A DNA stretch of 64,000 nt, from assembly GCA_023213395.1 (NCBI GenBank), contig CM041465.1, positions 194,873,741-194,937,740 on the forward strand, written 5' to 3'. The notes beneath the pieces are model-generated. The model did no database searches and had not been told where the DNA came from. It worked only from the letters and a program-made list of their open reading frames with translations. The position numbers and the translations under genes are program-made. Below, in pieces: positions 1 to 10,499 of the stretch. Position 1 is the first letter of the stretch; each line of letters begins with the position of its first letter. Source of the stretch: Cycas panzhihuaensis. Lineage: Eukaryota > Cycadophyta.

Positions 1-2043
1 CATGGATAGGTAAAAAACCTAACGTTAGTACATTAAAAATCTTTGGCAGCCGAGCTTATGTACACATACCAAGTAAAAATAGATCCAAGTTAGATGCAAA
101 AAGCATAGAATGTGTCATGATTGGATATAGTAAAAATTCCAAAGCTTATAAATGTATTAATCCAAAAACAAATAAAATATATATTAGCAGAGATATAGTC
201 TTTGATGAAGAAAACTTGGATTCTCATGCACACATAAAAATTACTGATGAAGATAATTCAAATAAGGAGATTCTTGTAGAAGAGGTTTCAGATATCACCA
301 CAGAGGAAATCTCATCCTATTCACATCATGAAGACCCATGTGAAGAAGAAGACATAATACAAGAAGAAGAATCATGTCTGGAACCTGTACATAGTTGTCA
401 AAATGAGAAAAGGATGCCAAAATGGTTTATTAAAACTATTGAAGATGGAGGAAATACATTGGACTAGAGAACAAGGAGCCAAAAACTTAAAGCCTTAGTT
501 AGTAAGGTTGAACCACAATAATTTCAAGAAGCCCAGTACCAATCTCAGTGGAAGGAAGCAATGGATACTGAAGTGAATGCAAACGATAAAAATCAAACTT
601 GGGAACTAGTAGAACTCCCCCCAGGTAAACTTATGGTCAACTGCAGGTGGGTATACAAAATCAAGGAAGGATAAAATAGAAAGATTGAAAAATAAAAGGC
701 TTGGTTGGTGGCCAAGGGATAAACTAAAATAACTGGAATTGATTTTCAAGAAACCTTCTTACCTGTAGCCAATCTAAACACAGTAAGAACTGTGGTAGCA
801 CTAAAAGCAATGTGTAATTGGAAAATCTTTCAGTTAGATGTTAAGAGTGCCTTTTTAAATGGTGACCTTGAAGAAGATGTATATATGACTCAACCTGAGG
901 GATATGTTAAAAAGGGACAAGAACAATTGGTATGTAAATTAAAAAAGGCACTATATGGATTAAAGCAAACTCCTCGTGCCTGGTATGCCAAATTAGATCA
1001 ACATCTATGCGATAATGGTTTCTAGTGTTGCAGTTCTAATCTCAGTCTTTACATAAAAACGAAGAATGAATAAATTACTCTAGTTGTAGTCTATGTAGAT
1101 GATATGATTATGACAGGTAATGATGACAAATTAATTGCATATACAAAAGAACAATTGGAGAAAGAATTTAAAATTATAGATCTTGGTATTCTCAATTATT
1201 ATCTAGGATTAGAAGTAGACCAACAAAACGAATATATCTCCATCTCACAAGGCAAGTATATAAAAGATTTGTTGGAAAAATTTAGAATGACGGACTATAA
1301 TCCCTGTGCTACTCCCATGGAGACCAATTGTAATTTGATTCCTGATGAAAAAAAACAAGCAGTGAATTCCACCTTATATAGAAAACTGGTTAGGAGTTTG
1401 ATATATCTGACTACTACAAGGCCTTATATATCATATTTTGTTGGGCTCCTCTCAAGATATATGTAGAAACCTAGAATATGGCACTTGAAAGTAGCATGGA
1501 GGATACTAAGGTATCTAAAAGGAAAAATAGAACTCAAGTTGGTCTATTCAAAAGGTGGATTAGCAAAAATCACAAGATTCTGTGACTTAGACTGGGCAGG
1601 AGACAAAGACCAGAGGAAATCAACAAGTGGATATTGTTTCTTCTTGGGGACAGCCCTAGTCTTATGGAGCAGTAAAAGGTAGTCCACGGTAAAACTTTTG
1701 TCAACAGAAGTCAAATACAAGGCAGCAACAACAACCACATGTAAAGCAGTTTGGCTCCGATAACTTTTGAGTGATCTGGATCAACCATAGCATGAAGCAA
1801 CAATTCTATATTGTGATAATCAAAGTGCTATTAACCTGACCAAAAATCTAGTTCTTCATGCCAGAACCAAGCATATTGAAGTCTAGCATCATTTCATCAG
1901 AGAGAAGGTCCATAACAAGGAAATCAATTTAGAATTATGTCCTTCATATGAACAAGTTGCTGATTTACTGACCAAATCCTTGGGAAAGGAGAAATTTCAA
2001 ACTATGAGAGATAAAATAGGCTTGAAAGAGGTAAAACATTAAG
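1..2043 (+). pseudogene. Copia-1 pol: integrase C-terminus, reverse transcriptase, RNase H
   Basis: This encoded the copia polyprotein that copies element RNA into DNA and integrates it. The first 230 bases give the integrase tail (K-I-F-G-S-R-A-Y type, then S-R-D-I-V-F-D-E). A low-complexity acidic linker follows. Reverse transcriptase runs from about 510 to 1430, with D-V-K-S-A-F-L-N-G near 838, the catalytic YVDD at 1092-1103 and the L-Y-G-L-K-Q motif near 950. RNase H runs from about 1580 to 2040 and includes D-N-Q-S-A and R-T-K-H-I-E. Stop codons interrupt the frame at about 466, 522, 672, 1023, 1464 and 1680, and further downstream, while most of the frame between them stays in phase. 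The damage is therefore mainly point mutation. It cannot make a full protein. Confidence 0.85.
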
Positions 2044-2049
2044 AGAAGG

Positions 2050-2236
2050 TGTTGGGAAGTAATGTTTTACCTCTAATCAGGTAATTAGTATATGCATTAA
2101 TTACTTGGTTAGTAGGTAGGTTAACCATCAAGTTATAATGGTTACCAATTCTTCATGTATTTAAAGTCATTATTCTCTCAATAAACATGGCAACGTTCTC
2201 TCATATATCTTCTACCTCCTAACTAAATTCTGACTG
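2050..2236 (+). repeat. Copia-1 3' LTR
   Basis: The LTR begins with TGTTGGGAAG directly after a purine tract (2041-2049, AAGAGAAGG) that serves as the plus-strand primer. It contains a possible polyadenylation region around 2170-2190 (CAATAAACATGG). No 5' copy is in the window, so the right end (about 2236) is inferred from where Copia-2 coding sequence resumes. Confidence 0.6.
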
Positions 2237-3474
2237 AATGGCCTATCTACTAAATGGATATAAAGAGTGTTTTCCTTAATGGAGAGCTCAAAGAAGAGGT
2301 TTTCTTAAAACAACCCCTTGATTATGTTGTTCCAAGTCAAGAACACTTAGTTTATAGACTTAAGAAAGCCCTTTATAGACTCAAGTAGGTATCACATGCT
2401 TGGTATATGAAGATAGATGCCTTTCTCACCTAGAATAGGTTCAATCATTCACCCTCTAAACTTGATATCTATATTTGGGTTATAGATAATTTGGTCACAA
2501 TTATTATTCTTTATATGGATGACCATGCTATCACTAGCAATGATACAAATGGAATTTCTTGGCTTTAATTAGAACTAAAGAGTAACTTTGAGATGATTAA
2601 CCTTAGGTTGCTCCACTACTTCCTTGGAATTGAAGTCTAGCAAGAACTGGGACACATCCTCCTAACTTAAACTAAGTATGCTAATGAGCATTTAGAAAGA
2701 TTCAGGATGATAGAATACAAGCTAGTACCAATTCCTATGGGGATAGGAACTAAGTTAAACCTGGATGATCAAGGAAAGGCTTTTGATCCTACTTTTTACT
2801 GGTAGTTAGTTGGGAGCCTCATTTATCTCACCCATACTTGTCTAGATATTTCATATGTAGTAGGGATCTATTCTAGGTACATGTCACAACCAAAAGTATC
2901 TCATTAGAAAGTAGCCACTAGAATCCTCAAATACATCTATAATACACATTAGTTTGGTCTTAAGTATAATAAGACTGACTTACTTATCTTAAAGAAACAT
3001 ATAAATGCTGATTGGGCTAGTTGCCAAGATACATGCCATTTAACCTTAGGCTATTTTTTTGATGTGAACTTAGTTGTAATCTCGTAGATCTGTAAGAAGC
3101 AACCTATTGTTGCCCTCTCCTCCACCGAAGTAGAATATAAAGTAGCTATCTATGCTACAACTGAGTTGATTTAGCTTAGAAAGATTCTCATCAAGCTTGG
3201 ACTTCAACAATATGCACCTACCATCCTGTACTATGACAATCAAAGTGTATTGAAAATGATAAAAAACCATGGATTCTATGCTAGGATCAAGCACATTGAG
3301 ATCCATCACCATTTCATCTATAAGCATGTCCAGAATAGAGAAGTTGATCTCGTCTGCCATCCTGCTAAAGACTAGGTCACTGGCATCTTCAACAAAGCAC
3401 TTAGTAAACCGAAGTTTAATCAATTTAAACATGACCTTAACATCTAAAGAAATGAAGTTACTATTAAGGGAGGG
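2237..3474 (+). pseudogene. Copia-2 pol: reverse transcriptase and RNase H remnant
   Basis: The translated remnant follows the copia reverse transcriptase order: D-I-K-S-V-F-L-N-G near 2257, the catalytic box as YMDD at 2512-2523, L-H-Y-F-L-G-I-E near 2612, and G-S-L-I-Y-L-T near 2812. RNase H follows, with A-L-S-S-T-E-V-E-Y near 3112, D-N-Q-S near 3236 and the R-I-K-H-I-E motif near 3284. In-frame stops occur roughly every 50-100 bases, so it is dead. The ORF on the opposite strand (3070-3432) is a shadow of this coding sequence. Confidence 0.8.
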
Positions 3475-3839
3475 TGTTAAAACTATCTAATAGTGCCTTC
3501 ATTCCTTATATCATTATAATTCCATGCATGTGTTGTATTAAGAACCCTCGATATAATTTAATCTTATTTGATATTACGGTGAGGTCCACCTCATGTGCTG
3601 TTAAGTCGGCTTGTCAAATGTCATGTAATATTAATAGATGGCCTATATATTATGCCATGTACCATTGTATCTTGGATTATTTTGATGTTAATGTGGAAGC
3701 TCTGCCCGAGAGAGAGTCTCACATTATGACAAATTCACCCGTAACATTGCCAGTCACTTTGTTCTATTCATTTTACATGCCTCTTTGATTATTGCAGCCA
3801 GTTTTCTTAATATTTATTAATTAACACACATGTATAACA
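3475..3839 (+). repeat. Copia-2 putative 3' LTR
   Basis: A TGTTAAAA start follows the purine tract. The end is placed at ATAACA (3834-3839), which is complementary to the start as LTR ends usually are. There is no second copy to confirm it, so the right limit is a guess. Confidence 0.4.
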
Positions 3840-4419
3840 GATCCTAATATTCTTAATACATACATGGTAACAATACATTCAAGGTTCCTTATGTGAATAT
3901 CATGTGATATGTTGGCCCTAAAATTTCATCTAAGTAACAAAGTATAGTTGACACTCTAACCCTTTTCTTTACATCCATAAAATACTAGATTCAACCCCTA
4001 TAATTTAAGCATAGCTCCTAAATAAACACCATAACTTTTGGGCTATTTAGTAACATAATTATAAATTTCTCATGCTTAAAAGCTTAAGAAGCATACTCAT
4101 GTTTGGGTTTAATACACATGCTTGAAAAGCTTATTTAATTATTACTGATATTGTTAAGGCTTATACCACCCAAACTTTCTCCACTTATCTCATCCCTCTC
4201 TCTTCCTAATGATATAAGAAGAAGAAGAAGAAGAAATGCATAATAAGTTTCCTTAATAAAATATGAAAGAAAATATTTCTTCTATAATAAAATAAAAGTA
4301 CCATATTCTCCTCCTTAACAGAATTATCACAATAGTAATAATTACAGTTAAGTTAAAAGTATATCCCACATGAGATTTTTTTCATTACTAAATATTATTC
4401 ATCATTTAGCCATTATAGA
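3840..4419. other. AT-rich DNA without recognisable genes
   Basis: No coding frame, LTR pair or RNA gene was recognised. It contains a short AAG microsatellite near 4218-4235. It is probably old repeat-derived DNA. Confidence 0.5.
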
Positions 4420-4800
4420 AATCTTCTATTGGGATTATAGACTATCCTACTATTTTGGGCAATTAATTTCATAAAATAATAGAAATACAATAGTAAGATC
4501 ATAGGAAATGATGAAAATATAATGGTGATAAAGAAAGTATAGTAGTTATAAATGAAGTACAATAATCAAATAAAGTATTATAATAACTATAATAAAATTA
4601 TATTAATAAATTAATGGATTTTATATGTTAGTACAATAATAAATAAGTGTTTAAAATAATAAATAAGATGTCTACAACACATATAAATGTTTACAGTAGT
4701 TTACTTATCTCTGTATATACTTGTCCCCATAAAATGTGTATAATTATCCACCATAAATATTTCCCTTTTTGAGGTAATAAACTCTTTATAAATGCACCTT
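4420..4800 (+). repeat. Dispersed repeat block P, left copy
   Basis: This block (ATAGTAGT, AAATAAAGTATTATA, TATGTTAG, TTTTTGAGGTAA in order) is clearly similar to 44570-44930 in the same orientation, by eye, with many substitutions and small indels. No coding content was recognised. It could be part of an old LTR or an untranslated region, perhaps of the gypsy family whose pol remnant lies at 40.4-43.4 kb. Confidence 0.55.
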
Positions 4801-5266
4801 ATTCTAAAAATAATAGAATACAAAATTTTCTAAGAGTTTCCTTCTAAAATAACCCACTCATTCATATATATAAACACTTAAATGATGTATTAATTATTTT
4901 AGATCGAGGTTGCCTTAAGAAATTATATTTATTACCCTAAGGTAAAGTCGACCTCTAATTGTTTAAATTAATAATTCCTTTTTAATTTAACCTCAAGTAA
5001 TTATATTTATTAATCCAATCTTAAAATTAGTATAACTTTATCATATATTATGCCCTTGGGCCTACAACCACTTGTTTCAAAGGCAATGCAAATCTTTATA
5101 CTATAATATATGTTATTTGACTTGATTTATTTATTTAAGATAATAATTTATAAACTAATTAATCTTTTCTTAGTTTCAAAGGTGCCTTTTCCAATTAGGT
5201 GGGTGCGAACATAATAATTCCTCCCTCTAAAGATGTTTTTCCTTTAAAATATGGGTATTTATGTAT
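4801..5266. other. AT-rich flank of Copia-3
   Basis: No gene was recognised. This is the left flank interrupted by Copia-3. Its last five bases (5267-5271, GTTAT, just beyond this stretch) are the target duplication. Confidence 0.5.
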
Positions 5267-5271
5267 GTTAT

Positions 5272-5497
5272 TATTGGAGAAAATTTATGAGAAATTTTAA
5301 ATAATAATACACATTTGTGTATTTTGTGATGTTGGCAAAATTTTGTGGGCCCACATAATAGAAACATTTGTATTATAAATATACTTGTATATTATTATTT
5401 TATTAGCAATAAAATATTGAGGTATCTAATGATACCATTTTGTTCTTGGTACACTATTCTTTCTTTCTTCATTATTGTTATTATTATTTATTTTACA
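5272..5497 (+). repeat. Copia-3 5' LTR
   Basis: It matches 16169-16377 over its length, for example ATTTGTGYATT, TTGTGGGCCC and TATTATAAATATACTTGTA. A TATAAATA-like promoter sits in the stretch TATTATAAATATAC at about 5371-5385. It ends in ACA just before the primer-binding site. Confidence 0.9.
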
Positions 5498-5510
5498 TGG
5501 TATCAGAGCA
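5498..5510 (+). promoter_or_regulatory. Copia-3 primer-binding site
   Basis: TGGTATCAGAGCA lies directly after the 5' LTR. It is the standard plant copia site complementary to the 3' end of initiator-Met tRNA and would prime minus-strand synthesis. Confidence 0.9.
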
Positions 5511-6518
5511 GTTGTTAGTAGGCCTCTACATCTATTTATAGGTATACTATTCGTAGTATGCTAGTAGAGGGTTTGATGTTTGGAGGCTACCCATTATGCT
5601 TTGTGTTATGAGATGATTATGTTTAACATGTTAAGGTGAAACTCTATTTAGTTTATGGTGTGTCCATACCTACAAAATTATATCTATGATGTTGGTGAAC
5701 ACACTCATTGTCCATCCAGTCACCCTCTGTTCATAATTGTACCTATATTGGTAGTTTGTGCACCCTACTTATATTGTTCATTCATCTCTTATCCATCTAC
5801 CTATTTGTTGGGAGCCTTATACTTTACTCTTTAGTCACTTACCATCATCTATTTTCATCATTGACTAAAAATTGCCATGCATAGAGGTATTTTTGCACTT
5901 AGGAATATTATTTAAAAAAAAATTATTAAATTAAGCTAAATTAGAATTACGTTTAGAGTTTGCTAACCCTATAGTAATTCAACCCTTGGTCACTTATAAC
6001 ACCCATATGGATAATCACTAACTTATTAAAGGGGCTAAAGCCTAAGTTACTTAAACTTTGTTCTTCAAAAAGATACTTTTGCTCTTTCTTTAAGATCTTT
6101 TGGTTTAGGAATCTATTTTTAGAACTGTTTAAACTATTAGAATCCTAACTTAAAGCCCATCATTTTGGAATATTGTTTGATACACTTTGAAATTATTTTG
6201 ATAAAAAAATTTTAATTTGAATCTAATACTTTATATTAAAACCATGTATGGTAACTAAGGAATTTTCATTTTTTACATTCAAATAAACTTTTTTTTTGCA
6301 TATTTTATGATCCCAAGGGAGGTTTATTTTAAACCCTAGAGGCTTTCCATAAAGGTAATTGATAAAAAATATTCATATTTAATTTTTTGGGTCCTTTTAA
6401 GGATAAGGAGGCATAAGGAGATTTTAATTTTGAGGGATAGGGATTATATCCTTAGTTTGATAGATTTGTGTACTTGATTATACTTACTTATGTTTATGGT
6501 TAATTGATATTTGTAAAG

Positions 6519-7430
6519 ATGGATTCTTCTTTAGTACAATATTTGTCAGTTCTCAAGTTAAATGGAAAAAAATTGCTTGACGTGTTCAAGAAGAATGAAA
6601 CTTACTTTATTTTCTCATGAGTTATGGAATATTATTTCTTAAGGTTATACAGTTCCTATTCATCTATCACCTATTACTCATTTAACTACTAATCAAGAAA
6701 AGGAAAAGTTTAAGCTTCAAAAGAAAGAGAGTGAAGCACTCAAATTAATTTTTTCTATTGTGAATGATCTTATATTTGTATATGTGTATGATGCTCATAC
6801 TTCTTACGAAGTATGAAATATTTTAAAGATTATATTTGAAGGTGCTATTAATACAAAATTATAAAATCTAAGAAAGAATTTTAAAAATATTAGAATGTAT
6901 ACTTTAGAATATATGAATGAATTCATCACAAAAACTTAAGATTTAGTGAATCAAATGAGATCCTTAGGTGAAGAAGTTTCTGAGAAAAGAATTGTAGAGA
7001 AAATTCTAAGTGCTAGTGAAATCAAAATGTTTAAGAATGTTACTACTCTTATTGAGGTCACCAAAGATTTATCTATATTAATTATTGATTAATTATTACT
7101 AGTGTTGCTTATAGTAGAGGAAAGAAATAATAGCCCACATGAGAATTTGGAACAAGATTTTGCCTCAATGGCATGCTTAAGAGGGAGATATAGGAGACTA
7201 AATTCTTAAGAAAATTCTCTAGTCAATTTTCAAGGAAATATAAGAAACATTTTAAGAGGAAGATCTTATGGAAGAAGTCTAATAAGAGGTCAAAGAAGTA
7301 GTAGAAGACCTACACCTTAAGGAAGAGAAAGAGGAAGAGGTTTTATACCTCTATTTTATAGATATGAAATTCATGGACATTTTTCCAATGAATTCCAAGT
7401 AAGAATGAATGATTCGATAAATATTATTAC
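6519..7430 (+). pseudogene. Copia-3 gag
   Basis: The start is placed at the ATG of M-D-S-S-L-V-Q, about 1 kb after the primer-binding site, followed by a weak L-N-G-K-K motif at the usual place of the copia gag N-terminus. The middle (about 6870-7080) reads as a copia gag of the UBN2 type (Y-M-N-E-F, M-R-S-L-G-E-E-V-S, I-V-E-K-I-L). An Arg/Gly-rich nucleocapsid-like region lies at about 7240-7350, and only degraded traces of the zinc knuckle follow. Several stops and frame changes are present. The family role is to form the virus-like particle; here it is not translatable. Confidence 0.7.
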
Positions 7431-7869
7431 TAATAAGCCAAGGATAAAAACTTATTCTATACAAGATTTAATATTAAATATTTAAATGATGAATGGTATA
7501 TTGATTCTCATTTTATCACACACATGTCTTATAATGTTTTTTAATTTTCAAAGCTTAAAGATAATGGTAAGAAGCATATAGTTATTTTTTGGTGGTGATA
7601 ATACTCAACAAGTTTAAGGACAAGGTGTTTCTATTCAAATAGGTAATAGAGAAAACAAAAGTTTTTAGAATATTTTACTTATACCTAGATAGAAGAACAT
7701 GTTGTCTATTAGTCAAATGATAGAATAATAATATAGGTTAGTATATGATGGTGTGAATGCAAAATTAGTGACAAATTGAGCACTGGAATGATTATTACTA
7801 AAGGTTAAATAATTAAAGATAGATTATTGAAGTTCCCACTTTGTCCATAAACTCAAGTCTTGAATACTT

Positions 7870-8401
7870 CAATTATTGATACTAGTGTACTTTAACATCA
7901 TCTTAATTATGGTGGGCTTGTTACTTTAAGAAAGAAAGAACTTGTGAAAGGTCTTCTAATCATTCAAGGTAATAATGACATACGTGAATATTATATTTAT
8001 AATAAATAACATAGAGATAACTTTTAAGAATGTTGATATTAAGCCCAACATGATTTAGAGTTGGTGCATGTTAATTTATATGATGCTATGAGAATATTAT
8101 CTTTTGGAAATACTAGATACTTCACGATATTAGTTGATGATTTCATAAGGAAGATTTAGATATACTTTTTTAAAGAAAAATCTGAAGTATTTTTTAGACT
8201 TATTGAATTTAGGGTAATGGCTAAAAGGTAAAGTGGGTATATATTAAAACTTCTCCATTCAACTAATGGAGAAGAATTCATCTTAAATGATTTTAAAGAC
8301 CTTAGTAATAAAGTTAGAATAAGAAGATAATTTACAACTCTATATACACCTTAACAAAATGGAATAGTTGAAAGAAAAATTAGAACTATTATGGAAATGG
8401 T
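7870..8401 (+). pseudogene. Copia-3 integrase, part before the Copia-4 insertion
   Basis: Integrase core features are readable: L-V-D-D-F with F-F-K-E-K-S-E-V-F (about 8128-8195), a degraded L-H-S-T-N-G-E-E-F stretch (about 8256-8282), and Q-N-G-I-V-E-R-K at about 8356-8380, which supplies the catalytic Glu. The frame stops abruptly at 8401 where the LTR of Copia-4 begins. The rest of integrase resumes at 14092 after the target duplication. A remnant of the protease region precedes it (about 7480-7680) but is too decayed to define. Confidence 0.8.
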
Positions 8402-8775
8402 TGTTAACATGGCAATTAATTAATAAGCCACTTAGTTAATGTTAATGTGGTTTAATTAAGTGAAAAGATGTGAAGATAAAATGTGCGACTTATTTAGAGG
8501 GTTACAATCCTAATCAAGTGACACCTCTTATGACAGTATAAATGCCTTGAGGCCTTGTGTATTCAATATAAAGTATCATTATATCAATCCATTGTGCAAT
8601 AATCAAAGTGATCCATCAAGGATCCTTTTGTGGTTGGTTTTTTCCTGAAAGGGTTTTCCCACGTAAATTCCTATATATTATGCATATGCTATCCGTGTAT
8701 ATTTGTTTGCTTGTTATATATGGTAAAAGATTGTACAGTTAGGAACATTTGTGTATGATTTCATATTTTTGAACA
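8402..8775 (+). repeat. Copia-4 5' LTR
   Basis: It matches 13712-14086 nearly throughout (for example GGTTTAATTAAGTGAAAAG and GTGATCCATCAAGGATCC). A promoter-like TATAAATGCC stretch lies near 8537. It ends in ACA directly before the primer-binding site. Confidence 0.93.
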
Positions 8776-9652
8776 TGGTATTAGAGCCTCACCTAAGGAT
8801 CAATTCCACCTGAGTAATGTTAGAGAGGGGGTGTTGGACTAACCACCGTATCTCAGGGATTGTTTATATGGACTAACCGCTACCCTGGGCCTTGGGACTA
8901 ACTATCCTGTGGGGTTTTCAGATAGAAGATTTATATCAGACACTAACACCTTAAGGTTTTGGTGTAATGGCAATCTTAACATAGTATCAGAGCCTCTATC
9001 TCCACGCGCTAGTCTATGTAGTGTACGCATGCCAGTTTAGTATTGCAATAACCATGCCTCATGGTATCATGCAAATGTGACTTTTCATTTTACTTTTGAA
9101 TTATTGTTACTAAGGTTTGATACTTAGTAAGTCATACTATCTTTTATGCCTTTCATTTTAATCACATGGGTTAAGTGATAAGGCACAGTGTATTTGAAAA
9201 GTCATAACTCTAAGAATATACCTTTTGGTATATTCTCCTCAATGATAAAATATAAAAAAGGATACCCTTAGACCTTTGAAACATTATATTTTACTTATTG
9301 TAAGTGTAGTTGGAGTATTCTTAGTCCATTGTGAGTGCAGATCAAGGAAATCTTTTATGAGTTAGACTTAGAGACCATGCATTATAGTCGAGTGAAGCTA
9401 TCCTTTATTCTTGGAACATTATTTTGAGTTCCTTAAGGGTCATTTTTGACACATTTTAAGGGTATTTTAGGGCCATTTATTGATGGTTGTTGAGGCATAA
9501 GTAATCAATGGCTCACTTAATGTGGGTATAGTTGATGTTGGATGCCCTTAGAAGCATGCTCGTGAGCTAGAGGAGGACACAAGGGTGTAATTTTGTCCTG
9601 CAAATATTCATTCTAGTATCGATTGTTTTATATTGAAGCCTCTTTCTTAAAG
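8776..9652 (+). promoter_or_regulatory. Copia-4 primer-binding site and untranslated leader
   Basis: TGGTATTAGAGCCTC at 8776 is an initiator-Met primer-binding site with one C-to-T change. About 880 bases of leader without an open frame follow. A second similar motif, TAGTATCAGAGCCTC, occurs near 8982, within the leader, preceded by AACA just as the first one is. That suggests a local duplication of the LTR-end and primer-site junction. Confidence 0.7.
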
Positions 9653-10440
9653 ATGGAGTGCATTATGCCTAAAGTTATCTTCAATGGCAACAATTTCAGT
9701 GAGTGGAAAGCTAATATGGAACTTATTTTGATGGTGAATCAACTCTAGGGAATCATCAAGGTGAAAGTTGATGCAATTCCATTAGACCATAGGGAGTGAA
9801 TTCATTTCAAAGAGAAGCAATTTTTGGCCATGTGACTGTTGAAACTATCACTCATGCTAGACTAGACAGTGTTGGTTCACAATCTAAACGAACCGGTTGC
9901 GATATAGAAAAAACTGTGTGATATATTTGAAAAGAGGCATACAAATATGCATCTTGCACTAATGTTGGAGTTACTCAACTCATGTATGGAGGATGAGAAC
10001 AACATCAACTCCTACCTTAATAAGATTATAGACTTGAAGAATAAGCTAGAGGAATTGAATCCAAACTCGATCGATGATGCATTGCTATTATAATAATCAT
10101 ATCAAAATTATCAACTGCCTTCACCACATTCCACACCATTTATGGTAGAGATGAAGTGATGGAATTAGAGACATTTTATGGGATTAAAAACCTAATTCTA
10201 GAAGAGGATGCCAAGCTTAAACATCATAGTATGCTTGGAGGTTCTGGTTCAAGTCAAACCCTAACCATGAAAACTTAGAGGAAGGAGGTCGCTAAGGAGG
10301 AGAAGATTACACAGAGGTTAGGAGAAAGTTCTCAAGACAAAAAGAAGTTCAATGGAAAATGTAATTACTATAAGAAGGATGGTCACCATAAGAAGAACTA
10401 TTGGTCCAAATGTCGTGATAAGCATAAAGTCAACTGAGAT
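9653..10440 (+). pseudogene. Copia-4 gag
   Basis: The start is chosen at the ATG preceding M-P-K-V-I-F-N-G-N-N-F-S-E-W, the standard copia gag N-terminus. The UBN2-type middle reads M-L-E-L-L-N-S and N-S-Y-L-N-K-I-I-D-L-K-N-K-L at about 9965-10045. A degenerate zinc knuckle is at about 10360-10404, where the first Cys and the His survive but the second and last Cys positions are Tyr. Several stops are present. A close relative of this gag occurs at 59953-60378 (Copia-5). Confidence 0.8.
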
Positions 10441-10499
10441 GATAAAGGAAAGAACGTTGCTGCTCACTGTGTCTGAGTAAAAGCCTTATCAGCCAAATT

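Larger units (their letters stand above)
1..2236 (+). mobile_element. Copia-1, Ty1/copia element, 3' part
   Basis: This is the right-hand part of a Ty1/copia retrotransposon whose left part lies outside the window. In order it shows the end of integrase, reverse transcriptase, RNase H, a purine tract and a 3' LTR starting TGTTGGG. The right limit is set by the resumption of another copia reverse transcriptase (Copia-2) at about 2237, so Copia-1 appears to have inserted into Copia-2. The exact LTR end and target duplication cannot be fixed because the left flank is missing. Confidence 0.85.
2237..3839 (+). mobile_element. Copia-2, Ty1/copia element, 3' part
   Basis: This is a second, more decayed copia element. 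It begins abruptly inside reverse transcriptase, at the residues just before the D-I-K-S-V-F-L-N-G motif, exactly where Copia-1 ends. That is what an insertion of Copia-1 into Copia-2 would produce. It continues through RNase H to a purine tract (AAGGGAGGG, 3466-3474) and a putative 3' LTR. Confidence 0.75.
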
